Part shown: positions 17,171 through 26,436 of the stretch, one piece after another
How positions within the stretch are numbered: position 1 is the stretch's first letter
Layout: each line of letters begins with the position of its first letter
DNA from: CAVZGO01 sp963774935
Lineage (GTDB): Bacteria; Chloroflexota; Anaerolineae; Anaerolineales; UBA4823
Direction of reading: 5' to 3'
Length of the DNA: 64,000 nt
Assembly (NCBI GenBank): GCA_963774935.1
Contig: CAVZGO010000012.1
Location: 1 to 64,000 of the forward strand
Notes under the pieces: generated by a model
Database searches by the model: none
The model's input: only the letters and a program-made list of their open reading frames with translations
What the model was told of the DNA's origin: nothing
Translations under genes and position numbers: made by a program

Positions 17171-19600
17171 TTAACGATCGTCCGCTGGAGGAGCGGTAGG
17201 GCCATAATCCAGGATTTCGCGAGCGCCTGATCCGGGTTCTGGTGGACCGATAATGCCTTTTTCTTCCATCGTTTCAATCAGGCGAGCTGCCCGGGTATAG
17301 CCAATCCGCAAACGACGCTGGAGCATGGAAATTGAGGCACGACCTTGTCGCCGAGCCAGGTCGATCGCTTCTGCCATCAGAGGGTCGCCTTCCGGTTCAG
17401 GAGCCCCGCTATCCCAAAAAGTCATCTGCTTGAGCGGCACACCACTGGGTAAGGTTTCGATGTTAGCTTCAATAGCAGTTGGTGCTGGCTGGATCAGACC
17501 TGAGAACTGTTGCCAGTAGGCGACCAGGTTTAAAATTTCTGAATCGGAAACATAAACTCCCTGTAATCTCACGGGGGCAGGGGAATCTGGCGCCTGATAA
17601 AGCATATCGCCGCGCCCGAGCAGGGTTTCAGCGCCTGGTTGATCCAAAATTACGCGGCTGTCGACATTTGATGCAACTGCAAAAGCGATGCGCGCTGGAA
17701 AATTCGCTTTGATCAGTCCCGTCACCACATCCACAGAAGGACGTTGTGTGGCGATGACCAGATGAATACCCGTGGCACGCGCCAATTGCGCCAGGCGGGT
17801 GAGCGATCTTTCGGTTTCATCCGGTGCCAGCATCATTAAATCTGCCAGCTCATCTACTATGATGACCAGGAAAGGTAACCTTGGCTGGCCTCGCGCCGTC
17901 ATTTTCGAATTGTAATCTTGAATATTCCGGGAGCCTGCTTCTGCCAGTTTGCGGTAGCGCATGTCCATCTCTCGGGTTACCCATTGCAATACCGAGACTA
18001 CGCGTTCTAGCTCTACTACCACCGGGGCTAATAAATGGGGAATCCCATTGTAGCCTGTTAACTCAACCCGCTTCGGATCGACCATGATCAAGCGCAGGTC
18101 ATTGGGTGTGTTGTTTAATAGCAAACAGCTAATGAGTGCATTTACGCAAACCGATTTACCTGACCCCGTTTGTCCGGCAATCAGCAAATGAGGCATCCCC
18201 GCCAGATCAGCAGCAACAGCATTTCCAGAGACATTTTGGCCAAGCGCAAAGCGGATAGGGCTCTTTAGGCGTTTAAATGCTTCATTTTCTATCACATCCC
18301 TCAATGCGACTGTTGCAATCTCATCATTGGGTACTTCGATTCCCACAAATCCTTTACCTGGGACAGGCGCCTCTACACGGATGGTCCTGGCCGATAGCGC
18401 TAATGCAAGGTCGTTTGCCAGCGATGCAATTTTTGCCACTCTCACTCGGGTACGACCATTACGCGTCTCTATAAAATCGGGTTCGACGCCAAATTGGGTG
18501 ATCGTTGGGCCTCGGTTAATATCAACCACTCTTGCAGGCGCGCCAAATGATGCCAGTGTTTCTTCGATCAACTGGCCGCGTTTTTGATCATCTTCATCAT
18601 TCCGAATTGCTGGCACCCCGGCTTCCAGGATATCTTCCATTGGTGGAAGCACCCATGAGGGTATGAAAGGAGAATTGGTAGATGGGTCTGCAGAAACAAA
18701 TGGTTGCAATGCGCCTGGTACATAGTCGAGCTCAGAGTGCCCGGGTGGTAACGGAGTAAGCTCAGGATAGGGGGGACCTTGCTGATAAGCGGTCTCGGCA
18801 GAACCGCTTTTTCCTTTTGATTTGCTAAACTTCTGGCGCAGATCATTTATCCGAGCAGATACCCACCTTGCCAGATCCACCATGCTGATATCCAGCACCA
18901 TCGTCAGGCTGATCAGTAACCAGGCAATCAGAGCGATGAAAGTACCGCCAATTCCTAGAATTTTTTCTAGTCCGGCGTAGGGGAGTGCGCCTAAATATCC
19001 GCCGCCCTGGCCCGCTTTGGCGGTATCAAAAATATTTGCTCCTGGCTCGATTATAGCCAACCGTATCCAGTGCAGCCACGCAAGTATGTTGAAAAAGAGG
19101 AAGACAATTCCAGCTGCCCGCTCGAGATTGAAATTCGGTACCCGGTCGAAATTTCTCAGTACCAACCATAGACCGGCTCCGATCAATACGAATGGCAGAA
19201 TATATATTCCTCCTCCAACGAGCCAGCGAAAGAATGAAAGTAAGCCGCCAGTCACCTGGCTGTTTTGGCTGGAGAGCAGGCTAAGTAATACTAGAGCACC
19301 AATAAAAATAATAACAATGCCGGTTATGTCTAAACGGCGATTGAGTGTGATGATTGCCTGGTCGCGATCTTGGCTGTCGCTTTTTTGTTTCTGCTGCGAT
19401 GATTTGGCAGTGCTGCCAGAAGGCTTTTTTTCTGGTTGCGATTTAGAACGCGAGGAATTCGTCGTCCGGGTGGGGCTCGTTTTGCGCGTGGATGCCTTGG
19501 GCTTGGTTACACTGCTGGTCGATTTCTTTTTTTGCCCAGTGTCTTTGCTGGCGGATTGCTTTGTGCTTTTGGAGTTCGGTTTCGAGTTTTTTGTAGCCAT
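17171..19600 (-). CDS. ftsK: DNA translocase FtsK/SpoIIIE
   Basis: Septal DNA pump that clears chromosome ends and promotes dimer resolution. The product has about 809 residues. A basic, Ser/Lys/Thr-rich N-terminus leads to four hydrophobic segments (about 85-250), then a linker and the motor. The motor has Walker A GQTGSGKS in the HLLIAGQTGSGKSVCVNAL context, Walker B FLVIIVDELADLMM, and the motif RLAQLARATGIHLVIATQRPSVDV. The C-terminal winged-helix gamma domain contains LLQRRLRIGYTRAARL, which reads KOPS-like sites. I take ATG at 19600; ATG at 19624 is also open, but a TATAAT box ends only 14 bases before it. capA follows in the same direction. Confidence 0.93.
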   Translation of the reverse strand: MATKNSKPNSKSTKQSASKDTGQKKKSTSSVTKPKASTRKTSPTRTTNSSRSKSQPEKKPSGSTAKSSQQKQKSDSQDRDQAIITLNRRLDITGIVIIFIGALVLLSLLSSQNSQVTGGLLSFFRWLVGGGIYILPFVLIGAGLWLVLRNFDRVPNFNLERAAGIVFLFFNILAWLHWIRLAIIEPGANIFDTAKAGQGGGYLGALPYAGLEKILGIGGTFIALIAWLLISLTMVLDISMVDLARWVSARINDLRQKFSKSKGKSGSAETAYQQGPPYPELTPLPPGHSELDYVPGALQPFVSADPSTNSPFIPSWVLPPMEDILEAGVPAIRNDEDDQKRGQLIEETLASFGAPARVVDINRGPTITQFGVEPDFIETRNGRTRVRVAKIASLANDLALALSARTIRVEAPVPGKGFVGIEVPNDEIATVALRDVIENEAFKRLKSPIRFALGQNVSGNAVAADLAGMPHLLIAGQTGSGKSVCVNALISCLLLNNTPNDLRLIMVDPKRVELTGYNGIPHLLAPVVVELERVVSVLQWVTREMDMRYRKLAEAGSRNIQDYNSKMTARGQPRLPFLVIIVDELADLMMLAPDETERSLTRLAQLARATGIHLVIATQRPSVDVVTGLIKANFPARIAFAVASNVDSRVILDQPGAETLLGRGDMLYQAPDSPAPVRLQGVYVSDSEILNLVAYWQQFSGLIQPAPTAIEANIETLPSGVPLKQMTFWDSGAPEPEGDPLMAEAIDLARRQGRASISMLQRRLRIGYTRAARLIETMEEKGIIGPPEPGSGAREILDYGPTAPPADDR

Positions 19601-19638
19601 TAGCTCATCTTCAGGGGCAGGCATACCGCCGCTGAGGG

Positions 19639-19644
19639 ATTATA
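19639..19644 (-). promoter_or_regulatory. -10 box for ftsK
   Basis: TATAAT on the minus strand. With a start point about 7 bases later the leader to the ATG at 19600 would be about 30 bases, which supports that start over 19624. Confidence 0.5.
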
Positions 19645-19702
19645 GCAGATATTTGCGGTACAATACGGGCAGTCCGGCATCTTCCAATTATCAGAGGTTC
19701 TA

Positions 19703-20652
19703 TTGTTTGAGATTATTTTACTGGGCACCTCCGCCTCAGCTCCCTCCGTCTATCGCGGTCTCTCTGCACAAGTCGTTATCCACGATGAGCATCGGTTCTT
19801 AATCGATTGTGGCGAAGGGACCCAACGCCAAATTATGCAATCAGGCTTGGGCTTTAAACGCATGAACCGGATCCTGATCACTCATGGTCATCTAGATCAT
19901 ATCCTGGGTCTGGCAGGTTTGCTTTCTACATTTTTACGTTGGGAAGCGATCGATGATCTGCAAATATTTGCGGGTAAGTGGGCTCTCGAGCGCATTCAAG
20001 ACTTGTTGTTCGGTGTTGTTTTGCGAGGTGCGCGCCCTCCCATGGATATCCAATTTCATGAAGTTTCAGCGGGTGTCATTATCCAGGAAGAGGATTTCTC
20101 GGTTTCAGCTTTTCCGGTCTTTCATCGAGGACAGGATTGCTTTGGCTACTTGTTTGAGGAAAAAATCGCCGTCCATTTCTTCCGGAGCTGGCAGATGCGT
20201 TAGGAGTTCCACCGGGTCCGGAAAGGAGATTGCTGGTAAAGGGATTTCCGGTCACACTGGCAGATGGTCGAGTGATTCAACCCGATCAGGTATTAGGGGA
20301 GGAACGAGTAGGCACTCGTCTTGTGCATGTTGGCGATGTTGGTCGTATTGATGACCTGGTATCTGTCTGCTCGAAAGCCGACCTGTTGGTGATCGAGGCG
20401 ACTTACCTTGAGGAAGAAGTGGAAATGGCACTGCAATTTGCTCACCTGACAGCCCAGAAAGCTGCACAGTTAGCAATTCAGGCGCAGGTGAAGAATTTGA
20501 TATTAACTCACATCTCTCGGCGTTATCGGGAACGAGATGTCATTGCAGAGGCTCGGGCGATTTTCCCCGAAGCGATTGTCGCGCGCGATTTTGACTCGTT
20601 TCAAGTCAAACGAGGTGAGTTGGTCCGAGTGGGTTTATCCGATCAAGCTTAG
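19703..20652 (+). CDS. rnz: Ribonuclease Z (frameshifted at an A-run near 20160)
   Basis: Zinc endonuclease that trims the 3' end of tRNA precursors. The protein begins with the metallo-beta-lactamase strand ILLGTSASAPS and holds the metal-binding motif THGHLDHILGL near residue 60. It continues with HRGQDCFGYLFEEK; the frame then breaks. The next frame continues RRPFLPELADALGVPPG, the family's normal sequence, then the phosphate/His motifs LILTHISRRY. The break sits in a run of six A (20159-20164); seven would restore the frame and give about 316 residues, the family length. The TTG start has AGAGG upstream. It is nearly certainly a homopolymer undercall. Confidence 0.93.
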
Positions 20653-20862
20653 GATCATTGAGGATGCTACTCCCAATAGGAATAACCCTCCAGCAGTTGC
20701 CAACCACACCTGGTGATTTTTTCGATTGAGAACTGAGAGCAATGGGCTATTTTGTCGCTGCGCTTCCCAGCTCGCATAACTGAAGACTGCCAGGGCTAAG
20801 GAAGCCCCCAAAATCCATAAAGAATTGGTGAATACTCCAATCCAATCGATCATGCTGCTCAC
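20635..20862 (-). CDS. Small two-span membrane protein, function unknown
   Basis: A 75-residue protein with two hydrophobic segments (about residues 9-28 and 51-73) separated by a short basic loop. The start is a GTG (20862); an ATG three codons later (20853) is equally possible. It overlaps the end of the convergent RNase Z gene by 18 bases. It lies 21 bases downstream of the sulfite-oxidase-like gene on the same strand and may be co-transcribed with it; small membrane subunits beside such oxidoreductases are possible electron partners, but this protein has no visible haem ligand pair, so this is only a suggestion. Confidence 0.6.
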   Translation of the reverse strand: MSSMIDWIGVFTNSLWILGASLALAVFSYASWEAQRQNSPLLSVLNRKNHQVWLATAGGLFLLGVASSMILSLIG

Positions 20863-20883
20863 ATTGCGACGCGCTATTCCATC

Positions 20884-21522
20884 TTACGCGAAACGTTCTT
20901 CTTCCCACACATCAGCCCGGTTGTGGTAACCCGCCTGCTCCCAGAAACCCAGTCGATCCAGTGACATAAACTCCAGTCCGCGCAGCCATTTCGCCCCTTT
21001 CCAGAAGTAGGGTACAGTCAGATCGCTGCGACCTGGAATGTTGCCAATCACGCCTCGAAGCGGATAGCCATGGTCTGGGGTAATCGGTTCGCCGTTGAAA
21101 TGAGTCGCAAGCAAAAAGTTATCCTGGAGCATTACTTCGACCGGTAAGTTTACAGTGAAGCCATATTCTGCGTGCTGGAGCACAAACTTAGCGCTGGGGA
21201 GCGGTGTAATTAATTTTTGCTCAATTAACTGGCGCACGGAGACGCCTTCCCATGTGGTGTCGAATTTACTCCAGCGTGTCACACAATGAATATCCATCGA
21301 AATTTTCGTGCGCGGCAACTGTTGAAATTCTGCCCATGTCCAGACTACCGGCTCCAGCACTTCTCCCCAGACGCGAAAATCCCAGGTCGTTGGGCTGAAT
21401 GGTGGCACTGGTCCATAATGCAGCACCGGAAATTTCTGAGTCAGTGCCTGCCCGGGAGGCAGGCGGCCCTCATTTGAGTAACGCGCTTCATCTTCACATC
21501 GACGAAATATACTGTTAAACAT
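20884..21522 (-). CDS. Sulfite oxidase-like molybdopterin oxidoreductase
   Basis: A 212-residue soluble protein of the sulfite oxidase molybdopterin-binding fold, close to the YuiH type without signal peptide. The cofactor-ligating Cys is Cys80 in MDIHCVTRWSKFD. PVVWTWAEFQQLP and the DHGYPLRGVIGNIPGR segment with YFWKGAKWLRG are the other family motifs. The electron acceptor and substrate are unknown. I take ATG at 21522, five bases after a GGAGG site; an adjacent ATG at 21525 is also possible, but too close to that site. It is divergent from the glycosyltransferase pair. Confidence 0.9.
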   Translation of the reverse strand: MFNSIFRRCEDEARYSNEGRLPPGQALTQKFPVLHYGPVPPFSPTTWDFRVWGEVLEPVVWTWAEFQQLPRTKISMDIHCVTRWSKFDTTWEGVSVRQLIEQKLITPLPSAKFVLQHAEYGFTVNLPVEVMLQDNFLLATHFNGEPITPDHGYPLRGVIGNIPGRSDLTVPYFWKGAKWLRGLEFMSLDRLGFWEQAGYHNRADVWEEERFA

Positions 21523-21592
21523 CATTGCCTCCAATCAGATAAATTATATCAACAACGCTGGGCACGTCAAATCAAGTAGAATCATCTTTTGG

Positions 21593-21598
21593 TAGAAT
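21593..21598 (+). promoter_or_regulatory. Extended -10 box for the glycosyltransferase pair
   Basis: TGGTAGAAT is an extended -10 box ending 10 bases before the ATG at 21609, so the leader would be only about four bases long. There is no Shine-Dalgarno sequence. Confidence 0.5.
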
Positions 21599-21608
21599 TG
21601 GTATCAGT

Positions 21609-22637
21609 ATGGAACTAGAACTACCGCGGGTATCGGTGCTGCTTCCCTGCTTCAATGCGGAAGAAATGCTTGAAGAAGCATTAAAATCTATCTCTTCACA
21701 GACTTTGACTGATTTTGAAGTCGTGATAATCAATGATGGCTGTACGGATACATCCCTCGATATCATAAATTGTTGGACTGATAATGACCCTCGTTTCAAA
21801 GTCTTCACCCAACCGCATCTCGGCATTGTAACAGCATTAAACCACGGACTAACTCATTGCTCTGCTCCTTATATCGCGCGCATGGATAGTGATGATCGTT
21901 GCTATCCAGAGCGACTTGCTCGTCAGGCTGCGTATCTGGATTCTCATCCTCAGGTTGCTCTGGTAAGTTGTCAGGTGGCTGGGTTTCCCTGTGAGCAGGT
22001 ACGACCAGGATTCCAGATTTACGTGGACTGGCAAAATGGGCTGATTGAAGATAGCGCCATCCGCCGCGAGCTGTTTGTCGAGAGCCCATTTGTGCATCCA
22101 AGTGTGATGTACCGTAGAAATCTGGTACAGGCATTGGGAGGGTATCAGGATCATGGCTGGCCAGAAGATTACGATCTTTGGCTTCGTATGTACCTGGCAG
22201 GAGCGAGCTTTGCCCGCATACCAGAGATATTATTGGACTGGCGTGAGCACCCTGAACGGTTGACTCGCACAGATACACGTTATTCGGTAGAAAATTTCAT
22301 CCGCGCCAAAGTCAATTATCTGGTGCAAGGCCCGCTTGTGGATCGCGGCGCTGTTATTATTTGGGGGGCGGGGATGGCGGGTAAGCGTTTGAGTAAACAT
22401 TTACAACGCGAAGGTGCACCGTTGGTTGGTTTCATCGATGTAGATCCGGATAAGATAGGGGGCAAGCGCCATGGATTACCCATTGCAGCTGCAGATCAAC
22501 TGCTTAAATGGTGGTCCACCCTGCCAGCCCCTGTATTACTGGTGGCAGTCAGAGCTCGCGGCGCTCGGGAAATTATCCGCAAGCAGTTAAACCAGCGTAA
22601 CCTGGTCGAAGGGCGAGACTGGTGGAGCGTAGCTTGA
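21609..22637 (+). CDS. Family 2 glycosyltransferase with a C-terminal Rossmann-like domain
   Basis: A 342-residue protein. The N-terminal GT-A domain (about 1-235) has VSVLLPCFNAEEMLEEALKS, the VVIINDGCTDTS strand and the metal-binding Asp triad in ARMDSDDRCYP. WPEDYDLWLRM is the acceptor/catalytic-base motif. From about residue 245 a second, unrelated alpha/beta domain begins: VIIWGAGMAGKRLSKHL followed by GFIDVDPDKIGG, the nucleotide- or sugar-binding fold often seen in acetyltransferase/PglD-like N-domains. The architecture suggests sugar transfer for surface glycans. The stop overlaps the next glycosyltransferase by 16 bases. Translation is probably near-leaderless. Confidence 0.88.
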   Translation: MELELPRVSVLLPCFNAEEMLEEALKSISSQTLTDFEVVIINDGCTDTSLDIINCWTDNDPRFKVFTQPHLGIVTALNHGLTHCSAPYIARMDSDDRCYPERLARQAAYLDSHPQVALVSCQVAGFPCEQVRPGFQIYVDWQNGLIEDSAIRRELFVESPFVHPSVMYRRNLVQALGGYQDHGWPEDYDLWLRMYLAGASFARIPEILLDWREHPERLTRTDTRYSVENFIRAKVNYLVQGPLVDRGAVIIWGAGMAGKRLSKHLQREGAPLVGFIDVDPDKIGGKRHGLPIAAADQLLKWWSTLPAPVLLVAVRARGAREIIRKQLNQRNLVEGRDWWSVA

Positions 22638-23743
22638 TTATTTTTGATGGCTGGTCTCTTGTGCATCACCCAAATAGCCCTGCCGCTCTGCACCTCTTAA
22701 CGCTTCTTGAGTACCATCCTCCAGAATTCCCAGCTCTGGTCGCTTTGCCTGGCGAGCCTTTCGAAGCATTACCATCCAGATTTTCTTCCGAAATAATCCC
22801 TGCTGCATCAGGTGAGCATGATCTTTCGGTATGGGAAACGCGCCTTTTACCTGAGCTTGCTAGAAGGATGGGTGCAGGTTTTATTCACCTGGCCTCGTTG
22901 AAATCGGGAAGACGTACCTACATGAGGTCGATTGTCAGTCCAAGCAGCTATGATGAGTTTAGTCCACAGGTTCATGATGGTGGATTCGTGAGCTCTGGTG
23001 GTTGGCTTGAACGCTTGCGCGATGCTTACTCATATAAAAGAAGCGGTATAAAAGGAATTTTTTGGCCGGAAGAGCTGCCTTCACCTAATACACGTTTCCC
23101 AATCATTAGGTTGCCTATCATCTCGCCGTCGTTACTCGATAGAAACGATTTGGAACTTCAACAGAATGAAATTCCGATAAAGGATTTACCGGAAACCTAC
23201 ATCCTTTGCCATGCTCCTTTTTCGCATCAGGAGTTGCTGACGCTGATTCAAGCATGGTCCTGGGCGGTTGGCTCGGTTGGGTATGAATATCCTTTACTGG
23301 TCGCGGGTCTGGATTTATTGGCCCAACAAGCATTGCTTACCCTGGCAAAAGAGTATAAGCTGGATGGCACAATTCGCAACATGCCCTTGCTGTCCAGGCG
23401 CCAATTGGCCCAAATTTATCAAGGTTGCAGTGCTCTGTTCCACCCTGCAGAAATATCGCCATGGGGGAGCCCAGTACATCTGGCTTTAGCATTTGGAAAA
23501 CCTATCGTCGGATTAGAAATGCCGAGAATAGATGCACTGGTCGGTCCAGCAGCTTATCTGATCCCAGACGCCCCGAAGTATCAGCCGCTCAATCGCTCAT
23601 TAGGTGCAGCGATAGTTTCGGTTATTGTAGATGAAGAATTATCTACCAGCCTGGTTCAGGTAGCCCAAAAGCGAGCTGCAATATTTCAGTCTGAACAATT
23701 TTCCGCAGCAATATCCGCTGTATATATGCAGTTATTGGCTTAA
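22622..23743 (+). CDS. GT-B glycosyltransferase (group 1/GT4-like)
   Basis: A 373-residue protein probably folding as GT-B. The C-terminal half holds the typical segment LPLLSRRQLAQIYQGCSALF followed by HPAEISPWGSPVHLALAFGKPIV, the nucleotide-sugar site with Glu-x7-Glu-like spacing. The N-terminal half is poorly conserved and includes FIHLASLKSGR. It starts with GTG inside the end of the preceding gene (16-base overlap), so the two are coupled and probably serve the same glycan. The donor and acceptor are unknown. The 3' end overlaps the convergent LysM gene by 4 bases. Confidence 0.75.
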   Translation: MERSLIIFDGWSLVHHPNSPAALHLLTLLEYHPPEFPALVALPGEPFEALPSRFSSEIIPAASGEHDLSVWETRLLPELARRMGAGFIHLASLKSGRRTYMRSIVSPSSYDEFSPQVHDGGFVSSGGWLERLRDAYSYKRSGIKGIFWPEELPSPNTRFPIIRLPIISPSLLDRNDLELQQNEIPIKDLPETYILCHAPFSHQELLTLIQAWSWAVGSVGYEYPLLVAGLDLLAQQALLTLAKEYKLDGTIRNMPLLSRRQLAQIYQGCSALFHPAEISPWGSPVHLALAFGKPIVGLEMPRIDALVGPAAYLIPDAPKYQPLNRSLGAAIVSVIVDEELSTSLVQVAQKRAAIFQSEQFSAAISAVYMQLLA

Positions 23744-24553
23744 CGAGTTCTTATGAGCCCGCTGGCATAAATCACCAGCCCAATTCCGATGAGCAAGAGT
23801 GGTATACCGATAAACAGCCATAATGGTGAACGCTGTCCGCCCTCAGGGATTGTTTGCGATTCGGCAATCGTTTGAGAGTTAGCTTGAGCGCCAAAATCAA
23901 TATACGATTGGTCGCCGGCGCGCAGTAAGATTGTGTAACTGCTGGTGGTGGTTGGGTTATATCCTACCGGAACTGCCACACTGATGCTGTACTCGCCTTC
24001 TGGCAGGTCAGGAAAACATTTGTGTTCCAGGCTGTCATCGGTATCAGCCGTCAGTGAGACCGAACCGGCACGATTATTTAAGCTGATTGCGCCTCCGGGG
24101 ATCGAAGGCTCTTCTTCCTGGCGAAGCGAATCACCATTGGCATCATTGAATAGAATAACGCACAGCGTACCCACACCGGGTTTGGGAGATGGCGTAGGCA
24201 ATATTGTTGTGGGCGTCGGTGAAGGACCAATGGTTGGGGTAACATCTGCTGCTGGTCCCGCCAGCCCAATCACCAGCTTTTGCCCGACGATGATATTGTC
24301 ATCTGGCAAATTGTTGAGGGTCCGGAGCTCATCTACGCTGACTCCCGTAATCAATGATATGCTGAGAAGGGTGTCGTTGGCGCGCACTACCCAGATAATT
24401 TTTCCGTCTGGGCCGGGAGTGGGTGTAAAAATGGCGACCTGACCCTGAGGAGCTGCGGACGCAGACGGTTGCCAGAATCCACTCAAGGTGAAATACCAGT
24501 ATAGTTAGAATGATTACAGTAGCAAGTGCGAAAGTTCTATTCTTTTTATTCAT
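23740..24553 (-). CDS. LysM and SdrD/Cna_B-like membrane protein (frameshifted near 24485)
   Basis: Exported, wall-facing protein of about 270 residues. The first 23 residues (MNKKNRTFALATVIILTILV plus FHL) form a signal segment in one frame. The frame then shifts by one base near 24485 and continues SGFWQPSASAAPQG with a LysM domain (about 52-98, containing ANDTLLSISLITGVS). A Thr/Pro linker follows, then a B-type beta domain with CVILFNDANGDSLRQEEE (a Cna_B/SdrD-like repeat), and a C-terminal transmembrane span (about 245-265). Without the shift the LysM part would have no export signal. A TATAAT box (24563-24568) lies 9 bases before the ATG at 24553. Confidence 0.8.
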
Positions 24554-24562
24554 AGCATCTTG

Positions 24563-24568
24563 ATTATA
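24563..24568 (-). promoter_or_regulatory. -10 box for the LysM/Cna_B-like gene
   Basis: TATAAT on the minus strand, 9 bases before the ATG at 24553. The leader would be two or three bases long. Confidence 0.5.
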
Positions 24569-24595
24569 CCGGTTATTTTATAAGCTAAATATTCC

Positions 24596-25807
24596 TTATG
24601 AGTTTCTTAATGGAATGCCTGTATCTGAGATGCTGAGGTTTTTCCTTAAGTGCTTCAAGGCGAGCAGAGCGATTGCATTGAGTGCAACCACACCGATTAA
24701 TATGGGAGTCATTCGATGACCCTGGCTGATAACGTCTCCCAGGTTGAGTAGTTTTGGGGTGAGAAGATCTCCTGCAGCACGTCCTAAGGATAGTGCTGCT
24801 ACGTAACATGCCATGAAAGTAGCACGGGCGGCTGGCGCAACTTCGGTCATTAAAGGTATGCTGCTCACAACGGTAAATTCGAAACTGAGGAAGAATAGCA
24901 GCAATCCTGTTATCGCCCCATATATCCCACTACCAAGAATCATCAAGAATACAGCAGCCAGGCAGTTCGCCAGAATGCCTGATGTGATGGATCTGAATTT
25001 CCCTAACCGGTCTGTCACACCAGCAGAGAGTAGCTCAGCCACCAATTCTGCACAACCGATTAATGCAGCAGTGATTCCCAGCGCGGTGATCTTCATCTCA
25101 AATGAATCTTCAAGCCACACACCAAAAACCAGCGCTACCAATTCGTTAGCCATGCTGAGCATTCCACCCATCAACATCCCGCTGATAGCTGGAGGAGAGC
25201 TGATTAGCTTGCCGATCGTTTTAATCGGGCTGGCATGTGATTCTGTTGATGCTACACCTTTTGGCAGAATGATTGCCAGGACAATGATAGACAGGATTCC
25301 CAACCCTGCTAATAAGGGAAAAGGTGCTTTCCAACCCAATCGGGAAATTATTAAGCCAATAATTGGAATACCGATGATGAAGCTTAACGACCATCCCAGC
25401 TCAGAGAGAGACAGAACGCGGCCGCGCTGCTCATAAGGCACACGATCACCCAGGTAAGCCTGCATGGAGGGGTTAAAGATAAAAACCCCCAGTGCAGCTA
25501 GCACAATCACCAGGACGAATGAGTAAAACGATGGCCAGATAGTCATCACAAGCAGACTGGTTGTGAAAATTACCAGACCAAAGAGCATGCCAAACTTTCG
25601 CCCTCGCCGATCAGCCTGCCAGGCTAGCAAAGGCCCAAGAATGCTCGCTGTGGAGCGCAATGCCATAACCCGCCCAAGAATTACGAGATCAACATTCAAT
25701 CCCCGCTCAAAGGTGGACAGAAAGGGATTTATCATCCTCAGCGCTGTGTTCAGGACAATTCTTACAGCGATGAAGATGACGACTTGAAAATTTATCGATG
25801 ATCTCAA
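24596..25807 (-). CDS. Major facilitator superfamily transporter
   Basis: A 403-residue membrane protein with about twelve spans. The motif A region AWQADRRGRKFGMLFG follows span 2, and the corresponding motif in the second half is GVTDRLGKFRSI. The overall look is that of MFS drug/metabolite efflux carriers. It is the last gene of an operon after hutU and a five-span membrane protein; starts and stops overlap by 4 bases (25804-25807). A urocanate, histidine or formiminoglutamate substrate is possible from this context but not shown. It ends 43 bases before the LysM promoter. Confidence 0.88.
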   Translation of the reverse strand: MRSSINFQVVIFIAVRIVLNTALRMINPFLSTFERGLNVDLVILGRVMALRSTASILGPLLAWQADRRGRKFGMLFGLVIFTTSLLVMTIWPSFYSFVLVIVLAALGVFIFNPSMQAYLGDRVPYEQRGRVLSLSELGWSLSFIIGIPIIGLIISRLGWKAPFPLLAGLGILSIIVLAIILPKGVASTESHASPIKTIGKLISSPPAISGMLMGGMLSMANELVALVFGVWLEDSFEMKITALGITAALIGCAELVAELLSAGVTDRLGKFRSITSGILANCLAAVFLMILGSGIYGAITGLLLFFLSFEFTVVSSIPLMTEVAPAARATFMACYVAALSLGRAAGDLLTPKLLNLGDVISQGHRMTPILIGVVALNAIALLALKHLRKNLSISDTGIPLRNS

Positions 25808-26436
25808 CTTGAGGTTTTCAACCTCGCATCTTCTCTCTGGTGGACATTTTCAATCTGCATCCACAGGCGTGCTACTTGCCAGGCTAGCAGCAAAGTGAGG
25901 AGCACCAGGCCGCTGAAAAATACCTGGATCAGCCTGGCGTCCGATTGATAAATCGGCGAGCTCGGGTGCATGACATCCTGAGTCATGCGCAATGTCCAGA
26001 TCAAAGCGATGGTGAATGCCAGGTTAGTAATCGATGCCCAGGTTAAGTTATCAGCGATCGCAAGTCCGATTTGGATCAGCAATCCTGTGATCGCAAAGAT
26101 AACAGCCAGTCTGAAACGCGGCTCAGCCAGGTATAAACCATTCCAGTTGGTTTGCATCGCCCAAATTGCGATTGGTAAAGAGGTTATCCAGAAAACAAGG
26201 CCAGTGCGCCCCAGGGCGCGCGACCAGCGTTGTAAGCTCTCACGATGCATGATCAGGCCGAACAGACCTGTTATCGCTGCTGCCAGATAACTCGCTATGG
26301 CACCCCATATCCAAGCTCCGTGCAGATAAACAACACGTACATTGGTGCCCAAGGATTTTTCCGCAGGCCCGATTAAGGTGTAAACCGAAATCGCAAATAG
26401 GGTGATCGTAAATATAATTATCGACGACTTGCTCAT
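25804..26436 (-). CDS. Five- to six-span membrane protein, weakly CcmC-like
   Basis: A 210-residue integral membrane protein. Near residue 38 the segment VRVVYLHGAWIWGAIASYLA recalls the haem-handling WWD-type/CcmC family, where a His near the start of a span follows KIVYIHVP-like sequence. The tryptophan-rich motif itself is not evident, so the resemblance is only suggestive. Its start codon overlaps the hutU stop by one base, and its stop overlaps the MFS start by 4 bases, so all three are coupled. No function is assigned. The context mixes a histidine-degradation enzyme with two membrane proteins. Confidence 0.75.
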   Translation of the reverse strand: MSKSSIIIFTITLFAISVYTLIGPAEKSLGTNVRVVYLHGAWIWGAIASYLAAAITGLFGLIMHRESLQRWSRALGRTGLVFWITSLPIAIWAMQTNWNGLYLAEPRFRLAVIFAITGLLIQIGLAIADNLTWASITNLAFTIALIWTLRMTQDVMHPSSPIYQSDARLIQVFFSGLVLLTLLLAWQVARLWMQIENVHQREDARLKTSS

